Positions 1 to 11,069 of a stretch of DNA of 64,000 nucleotides are shown one piece after another. The stretch covers positions 54,763,949 to 54,827,948 of the forward strand of contig CM050449.1 in the NCBI GenBank assembly GCA_027563935.2. Direction: 5' to 3'. Position 1 is the stretch's first letter; every line of letters starts with the position of its first letter. Source of the stretch: Costus lasius. Taxonomy: Eukaryota > Streptophyta > Magnoliopsida > Zingiberales > Costaceae. A program made the translations under genes and the position numbers. The notes beneath the pieces were generated by a model. That model was not told the origin of the DNA and searched no databases. It saw nothing but the letters and a program-made list of their open reading frames with translations.

Positions 1-1668
1 AAGCATGATATCCACTTGGGGCGCCCCACCTTATCGGTGCATGACAGGAATGTGTGGCCACACTTGTTGAGTCATGACCAATGCATTGGATTGATAAACT
101 TGAGACTAATCCAATGGCAGGATATCAGTTTAGGCAAAGGGATCTATAATGCATGGGAATCCTCGTTGCTTGATAGGAGTTGTTGCCATAATGACTTAAG
201 TCCTATGACATGGGTAGTAGTGATGTGTTGCTAGATACCCCTCACTACTTATGATGTTTACATCATTGCCATCGTCATATGGATCCTACGGGGTCACACG
301 CAATAGACTCTTGACGTTGCTTTAATCAGAAACCTTAGGATCAAGTTATTGAATAACTTGGATCCGTTTGGAAGATATCATCAGCGCCAATGGGCCTGAT
401 GAGTTGGAAGAAAGTTATTGGAGCCAAACTTCAATTTTGGCAGGTTGACCCGAAATTGACCTTAATTGGTCACATTTGGATTAGGGTTGCATTGGATTAA
501 ATCCAATGGCTTAATCAACTCATGCAATGAAGTTTGGGCTAACTCATTATCCAATGAGGCCCAATAATAAGTTGTCATGAAGAGATTAGAGGCTAAAAGG
601 GCATAATGGGGAGAAATCTCACCCCATTGGCGCCTAAGGGCATAATGGGGTGAGGGAGGCGCCTTTGCTTCATTATTGAAGTAAAGGGCGCCTAGCCCTT
701 CTTCCTACGATGGAATGCATGCTTTTAAGGCATCTCTTGGGCTGATATGGCTATAAGGCAAATAAGGATAGGTTGAATGAGGTTTATGGAAAAGTCTTGG
801 AGACTTTCCTTGCCACAAACCCCCCTTCATCCTAGCCGCCCACTTGGCATGATCTTGGCCCTCCCTAAACCGCCTCTTGCCCTTATAAATAAGACCCTAG
901 TCGCCCCTCTAAAAGGGTTAACTCCTTGGAGGCGTGAAGACACATAGAGAGGCGTGAGCAAGGGCAAAGGGTGACAACTTGAAGGTGGCACAACCCTTCT
1001 TCCTTCTTGAAGCCGCAAGTCTTCTTCTCCTTCTTCACCTCTTGACGTAACTTGGAGAAGGGCTTGGTGGCGACATCTCTTGGAGAGAATTGGAAGCTTA
1101 GGGTGGCGACAACTTGAGAGCTTGGAGCTCTCCTTCTTCATCAAGGAGCGCAATCTCCTTCTTCCTTGGAACCGCAAGTTCTTCTTCTTCTCCCTCTCTT
1201 CTTGGCGCAAGGACCCTTAGTGCTTGGTGGCATCTCCTTGCCACAAGCCCTCTTCGTTCCTTGGCCATAGGCGCACCTTGCTTGAAGGTGGCACATGCAA
1301 AGAAGAAGAAGGAAGTACTTGGCGCATCATCCACTTCCTCATCTCTTCTTGGCGCTTCTACCTTGGAGGTGGCGCAAGATTTGAAGAGAGTGATAAGGCT
1401 TGATTCTCTTCCCGAGGCTAGCACCAAGCATGGAAGGGAGCAACGATCAAAGGAGTCGATGCGTGGATACTTGTAGCGGGCGAACACTTGGGCGCCTTCA
1501 ACATGGCTTCGGCAACTAGACAAGCAAAAGAGGTACATCTCTAACATATCCTTGTGTCTTCTCTCTCGCATGGATCCTTGGGACCGGAATATGTTTCGGG
1601 TGTAATGATTCTTCCGCTGCATCCTGGGACTGCAAAATTTTAAATTACACCCGGTATTCCCTAACAGC
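1..1668 (+). repeat. H-type copia LTR, 5' end cut by the window edge
   Basis: This is a long LTR of the same family as the one at 17792-18440. The shared part begins near GAAGCATGATATCCA, about 540 bp into the LTR. Bases 1-720 also match the reverse complement of roughly 2200-2910, including the segment about gcgccaatgggcctgatgag. A TATA box sits at 884-891. The copy probably ends at CCCTAACA near 1668. No iMet primer site follows, so it is not a normal 5' LTR; it may be a solo LTR or a rearranged end. ORFs on both strands at 827-1622 lie in a low-complexity CTT/GAAG-rich stretch and are not genes. Confidence 0.7.
884..891 (+). promoter_or_regulatory. TATA box of the H-type LTR
   Basis: TATAAATA lies in a GC-richer stretch, a good match to a plant RNA polymerase II core promoter. 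The U3/R boundary would be about 30 bp downstream. The assignment rests on motif and context only. Confidence 0.5.
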
Positions 1669-2039
1669 TAGGGCTTGATTGCATGAGATATGCGCCCCTA
1701 GTTCTTCTCGTATATATAGAGTTTTAGAGCGGGTCTCGTAACTTAAGTTATGAATAATATAATAAATTTATTCAAATTAAATGTATATAAATATTTATTT
1801 TAGTGCTTAAGTTGTAGACCCCTCCTGTTACGTTTAAATGAAGTCAACAAAGCCTTCGAATAAATCTGGCACTAAAATACAACATTTGATCCATCGACTA
1901 GACAAAGTCCATTGAGGTCAATTGTGGTCACCCGGGGGTCAACTGATGTCAAATCATAACATCACTCTAAATCATCATCTCTAACTCTTTAGATGCATCT
2001 GCGTTGCATTAGACTCCCAAATAGATGCGTTTTAATAAA
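1669..2039. other. Unassigned AT-rich spacer between inverted LTR fragments
   Basis: I recognise no coding potential or repeat family here. The stretch is AT-rich at 1740-1800 and carries no primer-binding site, so it is not an obvious retrotransposon leader. It may be older intergenic DNA or an unrecognised LTR end. Confidence 0.3.
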
Positions 2040-2195
2040 ATGGATCTATCTAGGCTATTTGATCAATATGAGATCTCGAGTGTCTAGGTGTGCGACCCTA
2101 TAGGTTCTTTAGATGTTGGTAGTGACTACCTAAAATCATTACAAGCAATGAGTGGAACCTAGTAGTGCATCATTGCTACCCAAGACTTGCCATAG
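2040..2195 (-). repeat. Short H-type LTR fragment, reverse strand
   Basis: Read on the reverse strand, this matches the LTR segment with 'gggtagcaatgatgcact' and 'gggtcgcacacc'. The same segment occurs again at about 2590-2720 in the longer reverse copy. It is therefore a second partial copy abutting the first, made by local duplication or a separate insertion. Confidence 0.5.
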
Positions 2196-3447
2196 AGGTA
2201 AGCATACCATCCAAGGATGAAGGGGGAGGTGCCAAAAGCATCCTAATGAAGCATTAGGCGCCAACACTTCCCCATTATACCTATAGGCGCCTAATGAGGT
2301 TAATTTTTCCCCATTATACCCTTTAGCCCTCTTATCTCTTCATGACAACTTATTATTGGGCCTCATCAGGTAATGAACTAGCCCAAACTTCATTGCACAA
2401 GTTGATTAACCAATTGGATCCAATCCAATGCAACCCTAACTCAAATGTGACCAACCATGGTCAATTTAGGGTCAACGTACCAAAAATGAAGTTTGGCTCC
2501 AATAACTCTCTTCCATCTCATCAGGCCCATTGGCGCTAATGAAATCTCCTAAATAGATCTGAGTTATCCAATAACTCAATCATAAGGCTTCTCGATCAAT
2601 ACAAGAACTCGAATATCAAGGTGTGTGACACTGTAGGTTCCTCTGACATTGGCAATGCTGACCTAAGGTCACCACAAGTAGTGAGTGATAGCTAGCAGTG
2701 CATCGCTGCTACCCAAGTCATCGGAATAGACATCGACATCAACATCACCATCAACGCAACTAAGTACAGATGTATTATAGTCTCTTTACCAAACGATATC
2801 CGATTGGACAAGTGTGTCACCACTTGCTTTTACCCAATCTCATGGTCATGACTAAATCAGGTTCTCACCTGGGTATGGAGATACACTTTCAGTCATAGAA
2901 CCATATGGATATCAAGCTTCTCTCATGAAGGGGCAAATCTTCTGTCTGTACATTGATCTTCTCATATGGGTCGTAATATACTCAATGACAACCGTTATGA
3001 CCTCCCAACTATGGTGAGGTGTTAGGTTGCATCAAATCATGTCCCTAACCATACAGAAGAGTCAATGACCTTAAGTCAAGGGATCAATGCATCTCCTGTC
3101 ACTTGTGAGGATAACTCATAACACCAAGTCATTGCCTCACAGCGGGTCGGTCCAATATATTTACCACTAATATACCTATATGTCTGCGTTAGCACCTCGT
3201 GCCTAACCTGCCCATATACCAGTCTCACAAGTACCAGAGCTGTCCCTTATCCACTAAGGTACATTGACTGGGGATAAGAGTTTGAGCACAGATCCAATCT
3301 GTCTCTAAGGACATTATCTTGTAGGAACACAATCACAGATGTAAACTAAGCATGATAACGACAATGCCAGAATGATATATAAGAAATATCAATGTCAAGT
3401 AGTACAAAAATAGACCAAAACTAGGTCTTAAGGTATAAACACCAGCA
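2196..3447 (-). repeat. H-type copia LTR, 5' portion, inverted
   Basis: The reverse strand begins TGCTGGTGTTTATACC at 3447 and runs collinear with the LTR at 17792-18440, then with bases 1-720. It is truncated before the LTR 3' end, near 2196. I find no matching internal region on its sense-downstream side. With the fragment at 1-1668 it forms an inverted repeat around 1669-2195. Confidence 0.72.
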
Positions 3448-4720
3448 ATAAATTAATGAGAAGATAGTTGCAAATAGAAAAATTAACAATTTTTTTCTAA
3501 AAATTCTATTCCCAAGGAATAGATATAATGTCAACTACAAAATAGCAAATATGATAGAATCCTATCAATAACTACATAAAGAGTGACACAGAAGCATCCT
3601 ATGCTTCAGCTTGTAGGTCAATCTTTTCAATGTCATGTATGTCCTATTTCTGTTGAGCACCTGCATATTTTACAAATATCAATGTCATCATGCGGTAAAA
3701 GATACCCATGGTCATAAATAGACCACCCTCCAGTGGGTCAGGTTTATAAGAGTCGGCGACTGGTGCCCCGACTCGGCTTGGTTTCCAGCTTGATAAGAAG
3801 TAAATCCCACCCTCCAGTGGGTCAGGTTCACCTGTTTTCTATTTTCTTGCTTTGATACCGAGTTGGCTTTCTACTCTCTTCTTCACCCACGGCTATCCGT
3901 TCATCGAAGGCGTGGTATCTCTTGTTCTTGGTTTGTTTCAGCTGTGTAGACATGCGAGCTGAACCCCGCAAAGCCAAAGTCCCCCAATGCAAGCTAAGCT
4001 TAAAACGCACTAAGAGAGCTGCAGGAATTCGCTAAATTTGCTATGAGGTTAGTGCGCTGTATTACTTAGTTGAGTGCTGTTCTCTTCATCTGCATTCGTG
4101 TTGCCCTAATCGAACTTGTCGCTATTTTCGTCGTGCTTTCTACCGATTTCCCTGCACTTTTTTGACGCGTTTTCTCTTCCCTAGTCTCGCAACCCTCTCC
4201 TATTTTATCGAGCATTGTGTACAACCCTAGAGTACGGCTTAAGGATCCCCTCACCTATTAGGCGCTTCATCACTAGTTCATTTTAACCGGGCGTGCCTTC
4301 GCAAGGAAACTCGTTGGCCCTGGGCATAACGATTATGAGTGGACTTGACTAGATTTTCATATGTGCTGGGCACATGATGAAACTCTAGAGGCATCATTGA
4401 GAGGGTAGGGTTTCATTCCAGCCCTCGTTGGACATGAAATGCCTAGACTGTCTCAATAAGGGGAATTGCTTGGAGCAATCGGCCGGCATGCCCACCTTAG
4501 GAAGTATGGGTCACTTTGTGCATCTCATCCCACCCTCGTGGGATGCGAAGCCCTATGTGGAATAAGGATCCCATCTCACTAGGAAATCTTAAATTTTCTG
4601 ATTGACTTTGTGGGTTGTTAATTCGATTAAAATAGTGAGAGCCATGATCATTTAATACAAGTCCAGATTAAATGATCTAAAAGTAGTACTAATCTGTTGT
4701 TTCTTGGTTATTGTAGATCA
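3448..4720 (+). other. Untranslated leader of copia element H
   Basis: This is the non-coding stretch before the H gag start at 4721. It ends in a 3' splice-like site: TACTAAT, a T-rich tract, then TTGTAG at 4711-4716. The A-family leaders end the same way. It shares ggatcccatctcacta with those leaders. A 20-bp direct repeat, ccaccctccagtgggtcagg, occurs near 3724 and 3809; each copy can fold as a CCAC/GTGG hairpin. The expected 5' LTR and iMet primer site are missing, so the element is truncated near the inverted LTR. Small reverse ORFs at 3828-4254 have no recognisable product. Confidence 0.5.
4411..4640 (+). promoter_or_regulatory. Structured leader of H: two hairpins and an enclosing helix
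   Basis: Hairpin 1 (4411-4439) is TTTCAT, one unpaired base, CCAGC, loop CCTC, GTTGG, two unpaired bases, ATGAAA. Hairpin 2 (4526-4545) is CATCCCAC, loop CCTC, GTGGGATG. Further on, TCTCACTA at 4574-4581 can pair with TAGTGAGA at 4633-4640. The A-family leaders carry the same short-loop CCAAC/GTTGG and CCCAC/GTGGG stems and the same 8-bp helix, although sequence around them has diverged. A packaging, dimerisation or translation signal is possible. The function is inferred. Confidence 0.5.
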
Positions 4721-4947
4721 ATGGCTACGAACACTGATGGATTGACACTACGATCCCTTTTAGATAAGGATAAGTTTGTTGGATCCAACTTTATGGACTG
4801 GCATCGGAACTTGAGGATAGCCCTCAAGCTCGAGAAGAAGCTATATGTCCTTGAGCAGCCTCTTCCTACGACTCCTGCGCCTAATGCCTAAGCGGCAGAT
4901 AGGGAAGCTTTTAGAAAGCATCAGGATGACTCTTTGGAGGTAGCATG
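4721..4947 (+). pseudogene. H copia gag, 5' end, cut by insertion of A1
   Basis: The reading frame from the ATG at 4721 is homologous to the A1 Gag N terminus. Shared blocks include RSLL, KFVGSNF and KKLYVLEQP. It contains a premature TAA at 4889-4891, then continues in frame (DREAFRKHQDDSLEVAC) to the A1 insertion point. The frame resumes at 14124 with CLMLATMAPEL, where A1 Gag has CLMLASMTPPL, so the two pieces were one gene. Bases 4943-4947 (GCATG) are the target duplication repeated at 14119-14123. Confidence 0.85.
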
Positions 4948-6652
4948 TGAAGGAACCCCATAGATAAAGGGGGCAAAAACCCTAAGCATGGCGCTAATGA
5001 AAAATGATGCAAGCGGAAGCAAGGGTTTTAAAATCGTTTGCATGCCAATTGTTCAACTATCAAAGATTGATAAGAACAAGATCATACCATAGCCATGTAG
5101 ATGGTGCGGCTTGGAAGAAGAAAGACCGAAGGGATCTTCTCCAAAGAAATCACACACAAGGGATGAAAGCTTCCTCCTTGCGCAAGTCTTGTGCTAGCAA
5201 GATTGGCAAGCTCTTTCAACCGTGTGTAGGAGATTAGATGAAAAGGGCTGCCTTCTTTTCGAGAGCTCTTCCTTCTTTTCGCAAGAACAACGCCTTCTCC
5301 AAGAGCAAGCCGTTTTCTCCACGCCCAAAGAGCAAAACCGAAAGCATTAGAGAGTAATCAAGCCATGAACGCATATGCGTTTAGCTTATGGAACTTTCCA
5401 TAAATGGCAACGATTAAGAGTTGGCGTTCATGGTTCATGTTTCCATGAACCAAACGCAACCTCTTCTCCCTCTTGAACCAAGCGCTCAACCCATGAGCCG
5501 GTTCAATTTCATTGGTTCAATTTCGAAACCAAATCAGCCCAGAATTAAGTCTAGACCAAATTAGACCACAAGGTCCTAGATCTGACCCTTCATCATCTGA
5601 CGCTTCTGATCGCACCGATCTAGCATCATCTCTCTCGATCGAAGCTTACCGATCTAAAGCTCTAATCAATCAAACATGATCAGACCAGATCTCACTTACA
5701 ATCAGAGATTAAATCTCTTTAAACTGAACCAAAACAATTCAGTCCACACGAACTGACTTAAGGAAGCCATATCACCAAATTGTGCGACCCTGAGGGTTTC
5801 CTTTAAATGTCGGTAACGATAACTTACGTTATCACGATCAGTGAGGGGTATCTAGCAACACATCACTGTCTCCCGATATAAAGGAAAGAGTCTTCCAAGA
5901 CTGCACCCAAAACACAGCACAAGTGTGACTCAATTCACAAGGCATACATGTGTCCTTTGCCACTGGATGTTCTTATTGGACAAGCATGTCAAGCTTGTAA
6001 CTCCAATACGATGAGCATGATTAGATCAGATGAACATAGTCATCTGGGTATGGCCATACACTTCCTCAATCATCTCATATAGTGTGGCCCTATAGAACAT
6101 CACACTCCTTAAACAAGGAGACGGCAATCCTTTATCTATCACAAGTGCCCTAACCTGATTCAAGCTCACCATCCAAGATAGTCTATAATCATTATATCTC
6201 AAATGATATTGAACTAGCTCAAGACAATGACAATCCTCATTTAGAAACACAAGTGATCTCAAGTCAGAGGACATGTGCCACTTGTTGCTTACAAGGATCA
6301 TTCACATTGTGACAAGCAATGGAATATCCCAGTAGGGTCTGTCCAGTACATCCAATGTACCCATGAGTCTACATCTTATTCCATGCTCGAAGCATCCTAT
6401 AAGATTAGCACTCATATTAGTCTCTATCATATCAAGGCTGTCTCATGTTCTCCAAGATATCTCGACTAAGGACTTATAGCCTGTCAGCCTAGCTGAACAG
6501 CTTTGAGACATTATTCAGAAGTACACTTATTACAGCAGACAAGGTAACAAGCTGAATAATAACCATGCCTTTTATAAACATAAGAGTTTATTACATGATA
6601 CTATTACAATCCCAAAGGCCTCAAACATTAGCCTTAAGGGCATACTCCAACA
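4948..6652 (-). repeat. A1 3' LTR
   Basis: This is 1705 bp, the same length as the partner at 12414-14118. On the reverse strand it starts immediately after the purine tract at 6653-6663. It holds U3 with a TTTATATC box (5875-5882 on the plus strand), then R and U5. Small ORFs here recur identically in the partner LTR and are not genes. Confidence 0.94.
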
Positions 6653-6663
6653 ATCTCCCACTT
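6653..6663 (-). promoter_or_regulatory. A1 polypurine tract
   Basis: The reverse strand reads AAGTGGGAGAT directly against the LTR start TGTTGG. The same tract precedes the 3' LTRs of A2, A3 and, minus the last base, H. This is the plus-strand DNA priming site. Confidence 0.85.
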
Positions 6664-6672
6664 GCACTTAAT

Positions 6673-9600
6673 CTAATGGTTGAGAAATCTCAAACCCATA
6701 TTATTACAGTGCTTCTCATGCTTCTGCTGCGCCAGAGGCTTGGTAAGCGGGTCTGCCAGATTGTCATCTGTATGAACCTTGCAAATCTTGATCTCGCCAC
6801 GATCAATGATCTCCCGGATCAAGTGAAACCGTCTCTGTATGTGCTTGGACTTCTGGTGCGACCGAGGTTCCTTTGCTTGTGCTATAGCTCCAGTGTTATC
6901 ACAGAAGATAACCAAAGGATCTGCACTCGAAGGAACGACACCAAGTTCTCTCACGAACTTACGAATCCACACTGCCTCCTTGGATGCTTCCGAGGCTGCA
7001 ACATACTCGGCTTCTGTTGTGGAATCAGCAACAGTAGACTGTTTGAAGCTTTTCCACACCACTGCTCCACCATTCAAGCTAAAAACATAGCCTGATTGCG
7101 ATCGGAAATCATCCTGGTCTGACTGGAACGAAGCGTCAGTATATCCCTCTATACTGAGTTCTTCCTGACCACCATATATCAAGAACATATCTTTGGTCCT
7201 CCGCAGATATTTTAAAATGTTCTTGACCGCAATCCAGTGCGCCAAACCTGGATTACTTTGGAATCGACTGGTCACGCTTAACCCGTAAGCGACGTCTGGG
7301 CGAGTACACAACATCGCATACATTATGGACCCAATAGCCGAAGCATAAGGCGTATTGTCCATTTCATCTTTCTCAGTCTGTGTTTGTGGACACTGACTCT
7401 TCGAAAGATTCAGACCATGTCTGACTGGAAGATATCCACGTTTAGAATTCTCTAAATGGAATCTCTCCAGGACCTTATCGATGTAGGTACTCTGGCACAG
7501 CCCGAGAAGCCTCTTAGATCTATCCCGGTAGATCTTCACACCTAATACATAGGCTGCTTCTCCTAGATCTTTCATCTGGAAACATTTTCCTAACCATGCC
7601 TTAACAGCATGCAGTTCAGGAATATCGTTTCCAATGATCAAGATATCATCGACGTAGAGGATTAGGAATGTAATCACGCTCCCACTAAACCTCTTATATA
7701 CACACGGGTCATCTTCGTTCTTGATGAAACCAAACTCAGAGATTGATTCATCAAAACGAATGTTCCAGCTTCTTGATGCTTGTTTCAGTCCATAAATGGA
7801 CTTCTTTAACTTGCATATTTTATGACGATCTGATGGACTAGTGAAACCTTCCGGTTGTGTCATATACACATCCTCATCCAGATTTCCATTGAGGAAAGCT
7901 GTCTTCACATCCATCTGCCAGATCTCATAATCGTAATATGCAGCTATCGCGAAAAGAATCCGAATAGACTTAAACATGGCTACTGGTGAGAAAGTTTCAT
8001 CATAATCTAACCCGTAGATTTGTTTGAAACCTTTCGCAACTAGCCTGCCTTTATAGGTAACCACGTTACCATCCATGTCAATCTTCTTCTTGAAGATCCA
8101 TTTACAGCCTATAGGGATTACTCCCGGAGGCGGATCAACCAAATCCCAGACTTGGTTATCTGACATGGAGTCCATCTGGGCTCGCATAGCTTCAAGCCAT
8201 CTAGCTGACTCCGGTCCACTGACCGCATCCGCATAAGTTAGGGGTTCATCATTATCAATGATGTAGACTCCGTCATAGCGCTCAGGCTGTCGACGGATCC
8301 TACCCGATCTTCGCGGTTCCCGTGATATTTGAGCCTCAGGTTGTTCAATAACCTGATCTACCGGCTCAGGCTCATCCAACTGTGCTTGACTACTTTGTCC
8401 TTCTTCTGGATTCTCATCCAGCTTTATTTCTCTCCCACTGGCCTCTTGCAGAAGAAATTCCTTCTCAAGAAATATGGCCGTCCGAGCAACAAAAACCTTG
8501 TTCTCCTTGGGATCGAAGAAATAATAACCCTTAGTTTCCTTAGGGTAACCGACAAAGATGCATTTGTCAGATCTGCTCTCTAGTTTCCCAGAGGCGAGCT
8601 TTTTGACATAAGCCTCGCAACCCCAGATCTTGATAAATGTCAAGCTAGGCTGTTTCCCATACCATAACTCATATGGCGTCTTTGAAACTGCCTTGGATGG
8701 CACTCGGTTTAGTACCTTTGCAGCTGTTTCCAGTGCAAAACCCCAAAAGGAGTATGGAAGAGTAGCCTGACTCATCATAGAACGAACCATATCAAGTAGC
8801 GTTCTATTTCTCCTCTCGGACACACCATTCCATTGCGGTGTTCCTGGCGGAGTGAGCTGTGAGATAATCCCACACTCCTTTAGATAGTCAGTAAATGCAT
8901 GACTCAGGTATTCTCCACCTCGATCAGAACGAAGTGCCTTGATATTTCGGCCTAGCTGATTTTGTACTTCATTCTTGAACTCTTTGAACTTGTCAAAAGA
9001 TTCACTTTTATGTCTCATCAGATAGACATACCCATACCTACTGAAATCATCAGTAAAGGTAATGAAGTACTGATAGCCACCTCTGGCATGTTTACTAAAT
9101 GGCCCACACACATCACTGTGTATAAGGTCAAGTAAACCTGAAGTCCTTTGACCTTTGTGAGGAAAAGGAGACTTCGTCATTTTACCCATCAAACAAGCTT
9201 TGCATGTATCAATCTCCTCACAGGAGAATGATCCCAGCAGTCCATGATCATGCAACCGCTTAATGCGCTTCTCGTTTATATGGCCTAAACGACTATGCCA
9301 TAGCAAGGTGCTGTCATCAGCATACTTGGCTTTCTTATTATCAATGTTTTGTATAGAATATTCCATGTCCAACATGTATAACCCATTGTTAATTGAACCA
9401 GTTGCATACACAATATTATCACGAGATAAAACACACTTTGAAATCTTGCATTCAAAGGCAAATCCTTTCCTGACAAGAGCAGGAATAGAGATAATATTCT
9501 TGGTAATACTGGGTACAAAGTAACAATTGTTTAATTCTAATACAATGCCAGATGGTAAAGTAATGAAATAGTCTCCTACAGCAACAGCAGCAACCCGTGC

Positions 9601-10557
9601 CCCGTTTCCAACTCGTAGGTCTACCTCATGCTGTCCCACCTGCCTTCTTCTCTTGAGTTCCTGCACATTTGAACAAATGTGAACTCCACATGCGGTGTCC
9701 AACACCCATGATATAGTAGAAGAAGATAACATGACCTCAGTCACATATATACCTGAGCCAGAAGCGATGCTTCCCCTCTTATCTCCTTGGAGCGCTTTAC
9801 AGTCCTTTTTCCAGTGACCCAGCTGGCCACAGTGGAAACACCTGTTGTCCTTCGACCGCTTCACCTTCTGTTTCAGAGCCTTGCTGTAATTCTTGACAGG
9901 GGCCTTGCCCTTCTTCCCCTTCTTCTTGTTCCTGGAAGGAACCAGCAAGACAGAGGTTGAAGGCTTACCCTTCAGAGTTTCCTCAGTTGTCAAGAGCATA
10001 TTCAACAGCTCTGCCGGCGTACAATCGATTTTGTTCATATTATAGTTAATGATGAACGCATCGAAAGAAGGCGGAAGAGACTGTAGAATTATGTCTACAG
10101 CAAGCTCCTGGTTGATGGTATGCCCCAGTTTATCTAGAGCCTCCTTGTGCCCAATCATCTTGAGCACGTGAGCTCCCACTGGGCTCCCCTCAGCCAGTTT
10201 GCTCTGAAAGAAGAGCTTCGTCAGATTATAGCGCTCAGTCCTCGCCTGTGCAGCATACAGCATTTTGAGGTTCGCTATAATCTCTATAGCTGACATATCC
10301 TCATGCTGACGCTGCAGCGGTGGCGTCATAGACGCTAGCATCAGGCAAGCGACATCAATGCTATCATTGACGTGCTTTTCGTAGGCTTCCCGAACCGCCC
10401 TTGCGGCGTTCGGAGCGGGCTGCGGCGGTATCGCCGTCTCGAGGACATACAGTTTCCTCTCTGCCTTAAGAACAATCTTAAGGTGTCCGAACCAGTCAGA
10501 GAAGTTCGGCCCAGCAAACTTCTCCCTTTCCAGTAGGGATCGCACATTGAAGCTCAT
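6673..10557 (-). CDS. A1 gag-pol polyprotein (copia), intact
   Basis: One uninterrupted 1294-residue frame. Gag spans about residues 1-260, with a basic lysine-rich stretch near 210-235 and a CCHC zinc knuckle CFHCGQLGHWKKDC at 240-253. The aspartic protease motif is WVLDTACG (Asp287). The integrase zinc finger uses His421, His426, Cys452 and Cys455. The catalytic triad is Asp482, Asp545 and Glu581, with exactly 35 residues between the last two. Reverse transcriptase has YVDD at 968-971. RNase H has Asp1141 in YTDAS, Glu1182 in TTEAEY and Asp1220 in FCDN. The order PR-INT-RT-RH defines Ty1/copia. The start ATG lies just 3' of a splice-like AG. All catalytic residues are present, so it is probably functional. 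Gag and Pol share one frame, so extra Gag would need regulated splicing, processing or translation. Confidence 0.96.
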   Translation of the reverse strand: MSFNVRSLLEREKFAGPNFSDWFGHLKIVLKAERKLYVLETAIPPQPAPNAARAVREAYEKHVNDSIDVACLMLASMTPPLQRQHEDMSAIEIIANLKMLYAAQARTERYNLTKLFFQSKLAEGSPVGAHVLKMIGHKEALDKLGHTINQELAVDIILQSLPPSFDAFIINYNMNKIDCTPAELLNMLLTTEETLKGKPSTSVLLVPSRNKKKGKKGKAPVKNYSKALKQKVKRSKDNRCFHCGQLGHWKKDCKALQGDKRGSIASGSGIYVTEVMLSSSTISWVLDTACGVHICSNVQELKRRRQVGQHEVDLRVGNGARVAAVAVGDYFITLPSGIVLELNNCYFVPSITKNIISIPALVRKGFAFECKISKCVLSRDNIVYATGSINNGLYMLDMEYSIQNIDNKKAKYADDSTLLWHSRLGHINEKRIKRLHDHGLLGSFSCEEIDTCKACLMGKMTKSPFPHKGQRTSGLLDLIHSDVCGPFSKHARGGYQYFITFTDDFSRYGYVYLMRHKSESFDKFKEFKNEVQNQLGRNIKALRSDRGGEYLSHAFTDYLKECGIISQLTPPGTPQWNGVSERRNRTLLDMVRSMMSQATLPYSFWGFALETAAKVLNRVPSKAVSKTPYELWYGKQPSLTFIKIWGCEAYVKKLASGKLESRSDKCIFVGYPKETKGYYFFDPKENKVFVARTAIFLEKEFLLQEASGREIKLDENPEEGQSSQAQLDEPEPVDQVIEQPEAQISREPRRSGRIRRQPERYDGVYIIDNDEPLTYADAVSGPESARWLEAMRAQMDSMSDNQVWDLVDPPPGVIPIGCKWIFKKKIDMDGNVVTYKGRLVAKGFKQIYGLDYDETFSPVAMFKSIRILFAIAAYYDYEIWQMDVKTAFLNGNLDEDVYMTQPEGFTSPSDRHKICKLKKSIYGLKQASRSWNIRFDESISEFGFIKNEDDPCVYKRFSGSVITFLILYVDDILIIGNDIPELHAVKAWLGKCFQMKDLGEAAYVLGVKIYRDRSKRLLGLCQSTYIDKVLERFHLENSKRGYLPVRHGLNLSKSQCPQTQTEKDEMDNTPYASAIGSIMYAMLCTRPDVAYGLSVTSRFQSNPGLAHWIAVKNILKYLRRTKDMFLIYGGQEELSIEGYTDASFQSDQDDFRSQSGYVFSLNGGAVVWKSFKQSTVADSTTEAEYVAASEASKEAVWIRKFVRELGVVPSSADPLVIFCDNTGAIAQAKEPRSHQKSKHIQRRFHLIREIIDRGEIKICKVHTDDNLADPLTKPLAQQKHEKHCNNMGLRFLNH

Positions 10558-10857
10558 GGTGTTCGTTGCTGCAGGAATCTACAACAAGCAAGAACAGCAA
10601 GGTCAGTATCAATGTTTAGAATCAATCCAGGACTTAAGAAAGATTCTTTTCTCACTATTTTGTCTGACTGAAAAATCCAGTAAACAGTCCGAAAGAGTAA
10701 TACTCTTTTAGTGAGATGGGATCCAGATTTCATACTTGGTCTCCGCGTCCCGCTCAGGCGAGATAAGATGCACAGAGATAACAAGCACTAATTTCTGGTA
10801 GGCTGTCCCAGCCAATCGCCAACCCGTGCGATTCCCCTTCATCTTGGCAATCCAGCA

Positions 10858-10889
10858 GACTGTGCCAACTGAGTTGGTACAACACAGTC
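10858..10889 (-). promoter_or_regulatory. A1 leader hairpin 2 (CCAAC/GTTGG)
   Basis: In sense orientation: GACTGTG, bulge TTGTA, CCAAC, loop TCA, GTTGG, CACAGTC. Both helices are perfectly paired. The same hairpin occurs in A2 (48907-48938) and A3 (53775-53806). Confidence 0.6.
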
Positions 10890-11069
10890 TCTGATCCCAG
10901 AGATGGCTGCCTCCATGTGCTACCATATGCGCCACATATGTAGCCAACATGGTCAAGCTGACCTGACCTACTCCCTGGACCACCACGTGCTATGCTGAGC
11001 AACGAGAGGGGATAAATCCCAACTCTGTAACACGCAGGTGAAATCCAGCACCGTCTGAAGATAGATGGA

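Noticed and set aside
827..1622. Overlapping ORFs on both strands (127, 174 and 120 residues)
   Set aside because: They lie in a CTT/GAAG-rich part of an LTR; their composition explains open frames on both strands.
3849..3862. Reverse-strand sequence TCGGTATCAAAGC resembling an iMet primer site
   Set aside because: Three mismatches and no LTR end beside it; the neighbouring LTR ends elsewhere.
5004..5237. 77-residue ORF repeated exactly at 12470-12703
   Set aside because: The duplication is simply the two A1 LTRs; other LTR ORFs (6026-6301/13492-13767) behave the same. No domain and no conservation in A2 or A3.
6673..7095. Plus-strand ORF opposite the RNase H of A1
   Set aside because: Antisense shadow of the coding frame; the same shadow appears in A3 and A2.
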